Positions 34,462-47,100 of a stretch of DNA of 64,000 nt are shown piece after piece. Both the position numbers and the translations under genes were made by a program. Source of the stretch: Acholoe squamosa. Lineage: Eukaryota > Annelida > Polychaeta > Phyllodocida > Polynoidae. The DNA lies in NCBI GenBank assembly GCA_949317995.1, contig OX439038.1, forward strand, positions 75,898,659 through 75,962,658, in the 5' to 3' direction. The notes below the pieces were generated by a model, which made no database searches, was not told the origin of the DNA, and worked only from the letters and a program-made list of their open reading frames with translations. How positions within the stretch are numbered: the stretch's first letter is position 1; each line of letters begins with the position of its first letter.

Positions 34462-34585
34462 AGTACATATGGTACATATATAGTATGTCAGAGGGCGCAT
34501 GTAGTAGCCGGTGTAAAAGCTAAGAGATAGAAATCATAACAGCCTGCGTCCTCTGTGTATACTATGTACATAGAGTCGTACACTC
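34462..34585. mobile_element. Short foldback element
   Basis: TACATATATAGTATGTCAGA and downstream TCTGTGTATACTATGTACAT are imperfect inverted repeats about 60 bases apart, consistent with a small MITE. The exact ends and target duplication are not clear. Confidence 0.35.
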
Positions 34586-34639
34586 GCCTAGCCGGAAATG
34601 CGATAGCCATAGCAAACATATAGTGGTCTGATTTACAGG

Positions 34640-35085
34640 GTCGGTCTATTAACGGTCTTAACCGGTCCTATACGAAAATTTCCCAACTTTTCCTCCATCT
34701 ATCGCATTACATAAACGGTCTTTCGGCCTTACATACTGAAAAAAAGTGTCTTAATTGGACAATTCCCATAGGAACCCATGTGTTATGTTTATCGCAAAAA
34801 TCTACCGCACAATGCTATCCTATGGAGCCTCATTTTCATGAGAAAGTAAGTCAAACATATCAAGTTTTTTCTTCAGCATTTTTCATAGCTAAAGAAATTT
34901 TTTTCCCAGGAATTGTCCATGTGCAATGAAAGACTAGATCCTAAAGAACATGTTTCCATGATTTTTTGTTTAATTATCCCCCAATTTCGATGAGCAATTC
35001 CCATCTAAAGTTCCAATTTATGACCATCATTTTTGACCGAAAAGGCGCCGCCAATAACCCAGGAGGACCTGGGCCAATTATTAAG
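34640..35085. repeat. Dispersed repeat, copy b
   Basis: Same block order as 27000-27410: TGAAAAAAAGTGTCT, CCCATAGGAACC, and an end with AACCCAGGAGGACCTGGGCC. No coding seen. Confidence 0.55.
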
Positions 35086-36119
35086 CGTTTTACAATGACT
35101 TTAGTATGAAGGTAATATTGAAGCTTTGAAAAACATTAACCACTGGGGACACCACAAAACTAATATCAGACACAGTTAAAGTGCATAATAAACTAGCAGT
35201 ATGTATAATTTCATGCATTTATGACTTTGCCCAATGATACTTTTGAGAGGACCAACATATGAAAAAATAGAAAAGAAATGGCTATGTGTAGAGCCGCCGT
35301 GTTACGTTTTTTTATTAGCATTTTACTACTACTTAGAATCAATTTGGAAATGGATTAGAGATATCAACTGAAAGCTAAGATTCTAAATATCATAGAAAAC
35401 TAAATCTTATTTAGATCTGATCACTAGAACATTACTTTCCAGCCCTTAGATATCAAGTGAAAACACAGAAAATTACCACCAGTACATGCTGCCTTACACT
35501 GGGCCCACTGTGCAGCTGAACTCACATCACAGATTAACACCTTTACTACCATTACTATTCGTGCGGACGGTAACCACGGTGCCTAGCATGTCGCTAGGGT
35601 AATGTGTCACCTGCACACGGACCGTGCCATTTTGTGTGGGGGACAATTTTGTCCCCCTCAGTGTTGCGCACACTGTTCAACATCTAAAATCTCCAAATAC
35701 ATAACACTCTTCATACTGTCATTAAGCCAGTATGATCTAATGGGAGGGATGTTGATACTGTATTTATAAATAAGAGATTGGTGCAGCTTAATGCCCGTAA
35801 TTAAACTACCATATATAAAATACCTCAGCTCTCGAATGTTTATTATGGTACATGACAGGGATCGCAGAGCACAGAGCACCACTTTGTCCCTGGCATCCGG
35901 TGTGCCAACGTCTGACCATTACCGTAGTTACGGGACTTTTCGTCTCAATGAATAGTGGTACCGGTACTTGCCTCAATATTTTTGGTACTATTTGTCCTGT
36001 ATCTCTGTTTCTATACAAGATATAAACAAAATTCCAAAAGATTTAAAAACATCTCAATGGCCTCGATCAAATGCGGTCACAGGGATCTTTCTGTATTCAG
36101 TTAAATTTTGTTGTTGAAG

Positions 36120-37450
36120 TGCCTACCAACACCAATAAGGGTGTGCCTTCTCAGTTCTCTATGATATAGAACAGCCGTAGGCACTGAAATACCTCCACTG
36201 TGTGAGTCTGCTGCAGGAGAGGTGTGAAACTGTGATAAAGCTGAAACTGGGTAGTGTTAAACTCTCCTTTCTTTGCAAGCTTATTCTGAAGCTATTTACT
36301 GGAGGATCTTTACAAACAAGGGCTCATTTTAACAGGCTTGGCTAGACCTTTAAAATGATTATTTTTTATACAAGGTTTAATGCAGGGATTTTTGCCTTTT
36401 GACCCCATCAAAGTTCAACTAAAAGTTTAGAACCATTTTATTATGAGAATATCATTGAGCACCTAAAAATAAATGGTTCCCACCTGTTCTATGGTTAAAA
36501 ATGATCTAGAAAATGTTTTCATTTTCTTTTTCTAAGGGGCTGCAGTATGTTTGACAGACCCCGCAAACCTTTTTGACGAGATTATCTCTGGACACTTATC
36601 CCAACCTCCCCAATATTGGGCACTTACCTATCAATTAAGACCTTATTGTATGTATTTTATATGGTGGGAAATTGATAGCTATTGTAGGGGTATGGTATTT
36701 TACACTTTAACGTTCATGTACCCGTGAGACTCAGACCTAGGTCCTTCGGGTGTGGTGGGGGAATCCGGATGGCAGGTGGCAGCACCTGCCTCTGGGTTCG
36801 TATCCACTACACCAGGGGGCCTACCACTCGTCCGCCACACGTCACGTGGCCGGTCTGAGTTTCGCGGGCTTTTTCCCCTATATAAGGCTGGTCCTAACCC
36901 AGGTTCCTCAGTAGTGGTTTACCCACTGCTCAACCAGGTTGTTACCCGAAAGGGTAACCGAATGCCCTAGTAGCATGTAGTCCTCTGAGGCTGTGATCGT
37001 ATGTAACGCAAGCTATGGAATAAAAGCTCGGTTGCCTACCCGGAAACTTTTCTCTCTCTTCGTTATGATTTAATCTAACTTAACGAGACGAACCATTACA
37101 CTATGATAACAATAAGTAGTTTTGCTTTTTAGATGAAGTTATTATGTCAATTTAAATGGAAGTTATGATCATTTAAACGTCCTGAGTCAAAGACGATATT
37201 CTGCTGTGGTTCTGTCAGAGCGCACAGTTCAAGGGAAAAGATTACATCAAAAATTTGCTTTTACATTGTTTGATTATGATAAAATGTATCATTATTTACA
37301 TTCTTGAGGGTATATCTTGCTTATCTGAAAAGAAAATTGCCCAAAATAATCATTTAAGTGATTTAGTATACCTTGGATTCATCTTGCTTGATCACAAAAT
37401 TAGATCCAAATTAAACTCTTAAGGCCATGGGAACTCAGGTTACAGTTTAC
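36120..37450. repeat. Dispersed repeat family, copy split by the solo LTR
   Basis: 36180-36600 resembles 43690-44090 (for example CTAAACTCTCCTTT then TTGCAAGCT and TTGGAGGATCTT). Sequence on both sides of the LTR resembles 44090-44300. The LTR at 36683-37100 therefore inserted into an existing repeat. Confidence 0.55.
36683..37100 (+). repeat. Solo LTR of the element-2 family, 418 bp
   Basis: Runs TGTAGGGG to CATTACA, flanked by the direct duplication CTAT (36679-36682 and 37101-37104). Length equals the element-2 LTR (51577-51994) and the sequence differs at only scattered bases. It has CACGTG (36843-36848), TATATAAG (about 36879-36886), a GAAA-loop hairpin (36941-36958) and AATAAA (37019-37024). 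It is a product of recombination between the two LTRs of a former full element. Confidence 0.95.
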
Positions 37451-37739
37451 CGTCCACCGCCCGCATGGCTCTAAAGGGGCCGCATGAAAATTTTCATTAT
37501 TTGAAAAAATTTCATTATTTAAAAAAAAAAAATTTTTTTTTTTTTTTTTTTGGTTGAAATAATGCCAATGATCGTTTTACATCAAAATCTTCAATGATTC
37601 ATAAAATTTTATGGGAAGATTTCCATTAATTGTGCTCATGAACAATCAATAGATTAAAGTGAAGAAAGTGGCTGCTGGTCTCCACTTCAAGAGCCCCACA
37701 CAGACCAAAAAGTGATGGCCTATGATGAGCCGTGCTGTA

Positions 37740-38283
37740 TATTCTGTGGGGGAATATCTCCATGATAGGCACTTACCTAGTTTTTAAGACTTTGTCCCAT
37801 GCATTTTATCTATTAAGCAATGAATATATCTCATAAAAAGGGGGATTTGCACTTTAAATGAAGACTTTATGCCAAGTATAAGGGAAGTTATGACTGATCA
37901 AAGACCCAAAATCGAACCCAAAATTCTGCCAGTGTTAAGAGTTTAAATAGGGTCCAGATTTGTGATCAAGCATATCAGATACAGGACTGGCTACATCTCT
38001 GAAATCATTATTTTGGACTATTTTCTTTTCATGTATTGAAGAGTTCCCCATAAAAGGTTGAAAATCAATGTATCATATCAAATTTTAACAATTTAAAAAG
38101 GGATTTTATCTCGACATAATATCATCTTCGATTTAGTGATCTGACAGAATTGGTGCAAAATTATGGAGTTGATATGAAATCTTTAATTGGTCAGAATTTC
38201 CCTTTAAATTGACATAAAGACTTCATTTAAAAAGGAAATCCACTTCTTTTTATCAGCTCTATCCATTGCTATATAAATAGTAT
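37740..38283. repeat. Dispersed repeat, inverted relative to 44095-44655
   Basis: About 540 bases from AGGCACTTACCTAGTTTT to CTCTATCCATTGCTATATAA match the reverse complement of about 44110-44650 and partly 39800-39960. The shared phrases are extensive. No ORF. Confidence 0.7.
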
Positions 38284-38286
38284 ACA

Positions 38287-38420
38287 TACCGTAATCTCCC
38301 GCGTATAAGGCGCATCTTATACGCGAATCAGATCATGAGTGGGTCTTATACGCGGGAGGGTAATTGCCTTGAGTTGGGGGTGCGCCTTATACACGGGGTG
38401 CCTCCAACTTCCAAACCAAT
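38287..38420. mobile_element. MITE fragment with TACCGTAATC end
   Basis: Begins TACCGTAATCTCCCGCGTAT and carries CGCATCTTATACGCG, as in the fuller copy at 47480-47716. The right end is not defined. Confidence 0.5.
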
Positions 38421-39238
38421 TTGATGTACACAGGGTCATGTATTTTATTTAACCAAAGAAAAGGTGTAGTCTAACTCATGGTGCTGTAAATACCCTTAAA
38501 CTGCTGAATGAAGCATGCTATTCTGCTCACCATAAAGTGTTTTGGAAATATATGTACACCCCACTCACTGAGAGCTTTGTTAATTATATTTTTGACCTTT
38601 TAACCAAGAGAATCCATGCAGCATTATAATCAATAATCCTGCCATAGTGTGTGCTGCCACCTAGTGTTATTCTAGGAATCATTTAACTCATTAACTACTA
38701 TTAATGCCAATTGTCTTTATATAGTACACAACTGATGTTACTTGGCATCATTTTGAAAGGTACAATACTGATCATTTTTTGAAAGAAATAATCCTCTGAT
38801 TTGCCTTATTTGTTAACAAGTTATAGATAAGACAGGTTCAAACCAAATTTGTTATTTGTTCATATCATACCCTCCCATTGATTATCTAGACCCACACTGT
38901 TATAACAGGGAAAAAGGCCTGTCTTCTAGAGACATGGCATGCTGGGATACCAGTAGTTTGTAATGTTGAGAATAGAGAATGACATACAGCTCATAACTCT
39001 ACCCGTTAAAAAACTGTTATACAAATGAATCTATGGTATTTTTGTTTACATTAGGCTTAGCTGGCATATATTTGGTTCTTGATAACTGCAGGCTGTAAAT
39101 GGGCTTCCCTAGCCCACTTAAAAGGGTCTATATCTCCTCTTTCCTATCCCCTCAGGATGTGTGTGGTGCACATATGCGCGGGCACTGACACATTCCTCTG
39201 TTAAATTATCAACCTGTGAAGCACGGGATAGCCACTTA

Positions 39239-39557
39239 GGGAGTGGTCATTATTTATCAACAGGGGGGGTGGTGGGTTTTCGCGCGGATGCGCGAAAATT
39301 TTTTAGGCCCCCCCCTCAATGGCAGTAAAAAAATTTTGCGCCCCCCCCCCCCGCGCCGGAGAGTTTTCGCGCCCCCTCTTTGATCTATAGTAGCGCGCGG
39401 GCTTTTTTGCTAAAAAGAGAGTAAATTTTTTTAGCCCCCCCCCTCAAGAGGGGTCAAAATTTTTTTAGCCCCCCCCCCTCGAGAGGGGTCAGAATTTTTT
39501 ACGCCCCCCTCAAACCCACCACCCCCCCCCCTCTGTTGATAATAAATGACCACTCCC
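39239..39557. mobile_element. Foldback MITE, PIF/Harbinger-like, copy 2
   Basis: Starts GGGAGTGGTCATTATTTATC and ends GACCACTCCC, with TTA duplicated at 39236-39238 and 39558-39560. The interior is made of alternating T/A runs and C9-C12 or G-rich tracts. It is related to 24031-24309. Confidence 0.85.
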
Positions 39558-39749
39558 TTAGTGCCGCTAGAGTGCTGTAAAACACAAATCAATCAATCAA
39601 TGCAGGCTGTAAAATCAAACAAAAAGTCAGTGTATGGCTTATACATGCATACTATAGGACTACGAAGGATACACGCGTCTTTAACTCGCGGTATACAGTT
39701 CGGAATGGAAAATAATGAATAATGAAAAAAAGCCTCATCACTTTTCAAA

Positions 39750-40010
39750 ATGGCTCGGACGGTAAACTGTGACCTGACTTCCCATGGCCTAACTATGGCA
39801 GAATTCTGGGTCTGATTTGGTACCTTTGACCGGTCGTAACTCCACTTAAAATTGACATAGAGACTTCATTTAAAAAGCAAATCCACTTCTTTTCTCAAGA
39901 TCCATCCATTGATCATTTAATAGATAGGTTTAATGGGATAAAGTCTTGAAATATTAGGTAAGTGCCTAGTTGAACAGGCACACCCTAATAAAGTCTTTAT
40001 TAAAGAACGG
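39750..40010. repeat. Dispersed repeat fragment
   Basis: GGACGGTAAACTGTGACCTG here is the near-complement of sequence at 37436-37460. AGACTTCATTTAAAAAGCAA and AAGTCTTGAAATATTAGGTA are shared with 44540-44645. It may form inverted ends of a larger non-autonomous element with 36.1-37.5 kb. Confidence 0.5.
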
Positions 40011-40599
40011 CAGGACAGACACTCGGCTTTATACGGTAAGCATGGAGAACAGAGTACGGTATGAACTTAAGCATGGAGAACATTGACTTTCTGTAATTCT
40101 GGGAGTTGGCTACTGTCCACTGACAGCATTGTGACGCCATACTGAATACACAAACAAATCTGTGACAGTCAAACTGTGACGACTGTCAGACGATGAACGG
40201 GTCCGGGAATCGAGACAAAGCGACGCGACATGAAAGCTATAGTAATTCTGAACCTTACCTTATGTTATTCCCCACTGTCAAACTTCAGTTTTCTACTTGG
40301 AAACCCCTCCGCAGTCCAGCAAAATTTTCTTGAGCTACCGTGGACGGCGTGGTACAAATATCGGGATGCCCTCTTCGGCAAAAGCCGAGAGCGGCAACCC
40401 TATCGACCTCGCCGTCACTCGTGGTCAAATTTTAGCAGAGGATTTCTGTTAAAATTCCTCGATATTATAAAGAGATATAGCATATATGTAACGTATAGTA
40501 GTTTATGAACGTCTTTATGTGGTATTTAATGTCAGGGAAGAGTTCAATTCTTTAAATTTGACAAATTTCTGACGAATAAACTACTATGCTAGAGGCACT

Positions 40600-41111
40600 T
40601 AGGGTGCCGCCATATCTCTGACCTCATTGGCTCAGACGGATCACGTGACCTGTGAGCGAGTTGGTCGCCGGCTTCGCCCGGACTTTTTCTTGATAAACTG
40701 TGGGATTTAACTATTATTTGCGCTGAAATATACCCTATCATCAGACTTCATTCCCATCTTCAATTTATTGGAGTCATTTAACGTCTAAGTTTCCGCTAAA
40801 TTCGTCCTTTTCAAGGGAAATTGCGTTGGGCCACTTTATTTCGCTGGGCTTTACGTAAATAAATTGTCAGAAAGCGGTGCAAACCAAGAACCAGCTTAAG
40901 TGATAAGGGTCTCCCACAAATAATAATCCTTTCTATTTTGTCGCTTCAGGGCCTGCTTTGTGCTAGATTTTCCAGGAAGATAATATTACTAAAAAGAATT
41001 TTGTTATATATGAATAACTTGAGATACAAATGCATCAATCGTTCAGAATTATGACCAAATATCTTAATTTCTAATTATCCACTCATTTCGTTGAGACACT
41101 CAAGCACAAGC
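40600..41111 (+). promoter_or_regulatory. Candidate CTNNBL1 promoter/5' UTR
   Basis: Within about 500 bases of the CTNNBL1 ATG are GCCGCCAT (YY1-like, 40606-40613), ATTGG (reversed CCAAT, 40625-40629) and TCACGTGA (E-box, 40641-40648), with local CpG enrichment. No TATA box. The transcription start and any 5' UTR intron are not determined. Confidence 0.45.
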
Positions 41112-44100
41112 ATGGACGTCACTGAGGTTTTGCGATTCCAAGTAAGTGAATTAAAGATAATTTTACTTTTTAATTCATCTTTGATGTCTAGTTTTTTGGT
41201 ACTGATATGTACTTTGTGTCACGCATATTCATCTTATCGAAAACCAAACGAGTTTATCTCACGCATTAACGAAATACATCATTTTTGTGGTCCACCCCTG
41301 ACCCGGTCCAGTACTCAGACTCAGTATAGGGAAAACATGCCAAACTTTTATTTTGGATTTACCCCAGATAATTTAACATCACTGGGAAGCTGGCAACTTG
41401 AGTAATTTAATGGTGTTTAAATTGTTTTTATAATGTTACTAGAACAGAAGTTATGAGGGATTGAATGTGGAATTTCTATAATATTTTCTGTCAGTGGATT
41501 TCCAGCCAGTGTGGGTCTTATCAGTCCCTGCCCACTGTGCACAGGCTGCACTGGTTCTCACACATTTCAGACCTTGCTTTACTTAATCTCAAATTAAATT
41601 TGATTGAACGATCATAGAGGGTAACCAATTACATCACTGTAAGCACAACAGTTTGGGGATTAATGGGCTATATTTTGCAGGGATGTAAGTCTTCAGGATT
41701 TATCAGGATTTCCTGATTTCTGAAATTTTTGAATGACATTTATTTTCCTTACATGAGTGGTAAGGAGGGCTGTTTGTGAAAAATAGAAGGCTTTTATATA
41801 AAGTGAACTTATGGTTCCTGATTTTTGCCTATTCCTGACTTACATCCCTGATTTTGCATCAAAAGGAACTAAGATAAGTATTATAGATCATGTTGGAAAG
41901 TCAACATTTTCTAAATGGCAGTGTGATAAGCAGACCTGAAATTCTTTGATTTTTTACTCAACTCTCCTATACTCTTTAGCTTTGGGCTAATTTGGGCTGA
42001 TAGATAATAAATAGCTGATTAAAGATCCTTAAAGTACACACTTTTGTGATTATCCCATATAAGTTTAAAAAAGTTACACAAATATTTAGTTTTGATATTT
42101 TCGGGTTTAAGTCATAACTCTTCTGAAATATATACAATCTGTCCAGATATTTCATTCTTTCTCTCTCTATGGTAACTGATAATGTCTTAAGCTTTCAATA
42201 GAGGTCTCAAATGTAAAAATTGACCAAGAATTAACAAAACTATCAGCATTTTATATTTCAAGGTTTTATAGAAATTACAGTCTGCGCACACCAATACCCT
42301 TTGAGAACTGATAAGATATTAAATCAATGACTGGATCTAGAGTAAAATGATCCACAAATTCTGATTCCTTGGTTATTTTTACCCTTGGTACATGAAAATA
42401 GTTAATGTTGACAGTGGAAAAGAGCCCTAAAATAGAAAATCATATTGATTGATTTACTATGGTGACAGATAGGGACTCGTGGGAGTGGGTGCAGGGGTGC
42501 TATTCCTACTCAGTAGACCTGCCATCCGGTCCTTAGGCTTAGGGCAGCTCCTTAGGGTTAGGCTTAGCCTATTAAAGGCTAAGGGTCTCAGCCATGGAAA
42601 TACTTTTTCACTATATTTTAATGTAGCATGGCATGGCATGCCATAACTAGTGTGCCCCGGAGGTATTGAGCAAAAAATCCCACATATATCTTTAGGTGCA
42701 ACCTTGATTTACAACATATAAAAAAAAAACTGAGCATCGATCACGAAAATCTGGAATGCTGGCCATAAATTTACAGACACCTGCATAATTGACATTTTTT
42801 GCAGTGAATAAATTCAGTTCAGACCCAATCCAAACTAGCCCAAAAATGAATGGGCATTACTGCAATAATCATGTTTTATTTTATATCATATGAATAAGTA
42901 CCTACTCAGGACCAGTTATGAATTTTTACAGAGTTCTACTAAATTAGCTAACTATTTTATCCACCCAGAACTCATGTAGTACTCAGTGCGGAGGTCTTCT
43001 GTCGGTAAGGATGCACTGAGTGACCCTGGGATTTCCCTATGCGAGACCTTAGGCTTAGGCATATCATATGATGTTTAATAGGGACCGGCTCCTCTGTATT
43101 ATGAGACTTTTCAGCTATTGGTGCTGGATCCTGTCCATGCACAATTCGGCCTGGGTTAATAAATTTCGATTTTTCCTATCTTAAAATAATCGTAGGATCC
43201 CCAAACTTTCAGCGAGGCTAAAGGAGGGTTGGATTTATGTATATCTAAATTTTTAGAAGGATTGATTAAGGATTGAATGCATGAGAGGTGCACGGAAAGT
43301 CCTCCTGCAGGGCCGAAACATTTTGCTATTATAACTATCCCACACCATACAGAGCTCACTGAGCAGCAGACGGTGTGGAAATCCCCACACTACCGGTCAA
43401 GTAGTTATTACTATCATAGAATATAGAGAGAGACTGGAAGCATAGCTCCCATCAAGTCATCATCATATAATAAACTAGTTGGTCTCAATACTGCAGAGAG
43501 GCTGCCTATGAGACTACCTGAAAAGGTGAATGGCAGCCACCTGACATTTGCATGTGTTATTAACAATACGTGCTTAGATATCATCCAGAAAATCTATAGC
43601 AAATAAAGGAAATTGTTTAAAAAAACAAAACAGGAAAAGGGCCATGATGGTGGGAAACCCCTCCCTGCCACCCTAGCGATGTTCAGTAGTAGATCCCAGT
43701 CAGTTGTGTGTATATGAAACTGGGGAGTGCTAAACTCTCCTTTTTTTTGCAAGCTCATTGTGTAGCTATTTATTGGAGGATCTTAATAAACATGGGCTCA
43801 TTTTAAAGGGATTCATTAGGGGTTTAATAAGAATCTATTTGAGAAATAATTGATTCAGATAAACATTCCATTCTCCCCAAGTGAAGTTATCCCATAACTT
43901 TGAAATCATTTTTTGGTATAAAGGCCAAATCTTACATAAAAGAGAATAGTTCCCACACTTTCTACAGAAAAAAAATGGTTTAGAAACTGTCTAGGGTTTT
44001 TCATTTCCTAGGGGAACAGGATGTTTGCCAGACCCCACAAAAAATTTAGAGTGCCATTCGCTATCACCCTTCCACCAGCTTCTCCATGTTAGGTCCTTGT

Positions 44101-47100
44101 CTGTTTGCTAGAATCCAATCATATGTATATTATTTATATAGCAATCGATAGAGCTGATAAAAATAAGTGGATTTCCTTTTTAAGTCCTGTATCTTTACAT
44201 CAATGTAAAGGGAAATTCTGACCGATTAAAGATCTCATATCAACTCCATAATTTGAGCCAATTCTGTGAGATCGCTAAACCGCAGATGATATTAGTTCAA
44301 GATAAAATCCCTTTAAATTGTTAAATTTTGATATGATACATTGATTTTCAAACTTTTATGGGGAACTCTTCCATACATGAAAAGAAAATAGTCCAAAATA
44401 ATGATTTAAGAGATGTAGCTACTCCGGTATCAGATATGCCTGATCACAAATCTGGGCCCTATTTAAACTCCTAACAGTGGCAGAATTTTGGGTTCGATTT
44501 GGGGTCTTTGATCATTAATAACTTCCCTTATACTTGGCATAAAGACTTCATTTAAAGAGCAAATCCATTTCTTTTGATGAGATCTATCCATTGCTTAAAA
44601 GATAAAATGCATGGGACAAAGTCTTGAAAACTAGGTAAGTGCCTACAATGGTACGTACACAGACTGGGGTTTGGCTAGAAATGCCAAAAGCCTTAGCCCA
44701 AGTTCACCTATCCGGTACCTGGTATGCTAGGTCCAGTAATCCATGCATATGCCATATTGTTCAACCTCTAAAATAGAAGTAACACTGCCTCAAGCTTTAT
44801 GCAGCAACTGAGCCCAGTAGCTGAGGTAGCTGCAGCTCCGAGTCAAACACCCATGAGTGTGAACACTCCACACCTAGAGGTGTAACATGTGAGGCCCCTT
44901 GCTAATCCTCACCATTGATGTTGACATCTAAGCCACACCTCTCACTCTGTCAGGCATCCAAAATTGACAAATTCTAGTATCCCAAAGGTGATTTTTGGCC
45001 TCCCTGTAGATCAGAAAGTGTGATACTGTTACTATTAGACCATTTGAACCACTATTTTGTAATGTAAAGATGCTATTTAAAATTTTTTACAAGTAACAAG
45101 GCTGCTCAGTGCACTTCCGCCTAAATGGGTTTTGGTATTTCACACCCCTGTATGATTCACAGACTAGTAAATAACAACAAACTAGAAATTCCCCCTGCAA
45201 CTGGAACCCGTTTGACCTCTGCTCCTGTGGTAGCCTTACCCAGGCACATATATAACATAGTAACATATATCAAAGGTCCTATGTATAAGGCCGCCTCGCA
45301 TTGGAATGCATTAAACCCTGAATCATGTAGGGTTATAGACAAGACTACATTTAAAACCATGGTTAAAAGAAAACTTGGTGAGGTGTTCATCAACACATGG
45401 GACCATCATTATACCTTCCTCCTCTTTGAAGGAGTAGGATTCATACTATCTATCTATCTATCTGTCTCTCTATCTATCTATCTGTCTCTCTTGTGTATCA
45501 ATCTGGAATTCTTAGCAAATTGATCATTGCACTTAGAGCTATGCCATATATATCTAATCTTCAATTCCTCCTTTTTACATGTTGTTGTTACAGGGATATA
45601 AATAGCACTACATGAATGGATGTTTATTCACTGATACATCTCAAATGTGTTCACTTTTAATGTATTAATTGCACTCATGTACTATGATCAGCCCTATATA
45701 TATGTATGTATTTTACTTTTGAAGAGTATGGAACTGTTTTGTAAAAATGTGTCTGTTGTATGGAATAGAAATTGGCAGATTCTTCACCTCCTGACTGGTT
45801 TGAATTTCGGGGTCGACCAGTTGAACTGAACCATTCTGTAACCAGTATAAAATAAAAACCATTTACTGAAAACAGGTGAAATTAGTGCACCAAAATAGTA
45901 ATCCTGTCATTTTTTTCTGCTTTCCACAAACAGCCAGAGAAGCCATCACTGTCTTCAAAACGACCCTCAGAAGACGAAAATGGCACTGCATCGAAGAAAA
46001 GAGCTATTGAACAGAGGGATGCCATCTTGGAACAACTTGACGATGAAACAGAGGTACTTTTCTTCATGTTCAGAATTATTTGTATTTGGCACTGCCATTA
46101 AATCAAGCACATGTATGCATACCGACATATTGTTTCATTCGTGTATTTTCTTAGACAATATTTGATAAAATATTAGAAAGAGCTAAAAAATGTCACTACT
46201 CCATCCTTATTTTCTATCAATCATCTAGTCAGTTTAATAGCGAAAATCTATGAATCATGTTTGGTCAAACGATGATATGTGTCTTATTGATTTTTTAATT
46301 TTAAGACCGATGCATTTGAGGACACAGCGCTGAAGAAAATGCTGTTGCAGTTTGAGAAGCGGGTTTACAGGAACCAGGAGATGAGGATTAAATACCCAGA
46401 CATGCCAGAGAAGTAAGTTTATGGGGGAACAACTTGAGTTCTTTATTGAAAATCAGTTATTTTCTGCAATTTTAGTGCACAATTCTTATTTCACTATGTA
46501 GAATACCAGATATGCCACCAGAAAATATCTAGTTTTTGTGTAGAATGTCACAATCATGGTAGTTGCCTTGGAAAAGATGTCCCATGATCGTAGGTCTTCC
46601 TGGGTTTTCACTGCGATTGGCATTAATTACCCTTATACATTTGTATTTCACTTACCAGTTTTGTCATTTACGGCTCTGTACTTACGGCTCTATAAAGAAA
46701 ATTGCCTTTCACTACAATTGAATTGGTGATAAATATGTGATCAAGTTATTGAAAGTATATCTAAATTTGCCCTGTCAGGTTCATGGAGTCTGAGCTGGAG
46801 TTAAATGACATGATTCAGGAGATGCACGTCATTGCCACCGTGCCCGATCTGTACCACATCCTAGTGGACCTTAACGCCGTACAGTCGCTACTCGGGCTTC
46901 TAGGTCATGACAACACAGGTAACCCATCCTAAAACCTAGAACACAACCCACATAACATTATAATGATAATAAGTGTTGCAGAAAACCTGTGCTGAAAGCA
47001 GATTTAAGTGGCCTACACATTTAAATTCATCATTGCACAGTAAAATATTTTTCTCATTGAATCAGAATATTTTGAAAATGCAGAATGTGCCATGATATTG

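Larger units (their letters stand above)
30745..36120. other. Intergenic region upstream of ZC3H18
   Basis: No conserved protein gene seen. It contains long G or C runs (about 31548-31567 and 31916-31929), the dispersed repeat copy at 34640-35085 and a foldback near 34462-34585. A minus-strand segment at about 33746-34015 has several CpGs, an ATG-started 69-codon ORF and a donor-like TAGAG/GTAAAT. It might be a 5' non-coding exon of ZC3H18, with low confidence. Confidence 0.4.

Noticed and set aside
36752-36970. 72-codon ORF, also seen at 51707-51925 on the other strand
   Set aside because: It lies inside the LTR and is conserved only because the LTR is.
40230-40508. 92-codon ORF near the CTNNBL1 promoter
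   Set aside because: No homology or domain recognised, and repeat-poor neighbourhood explains its length by chance.
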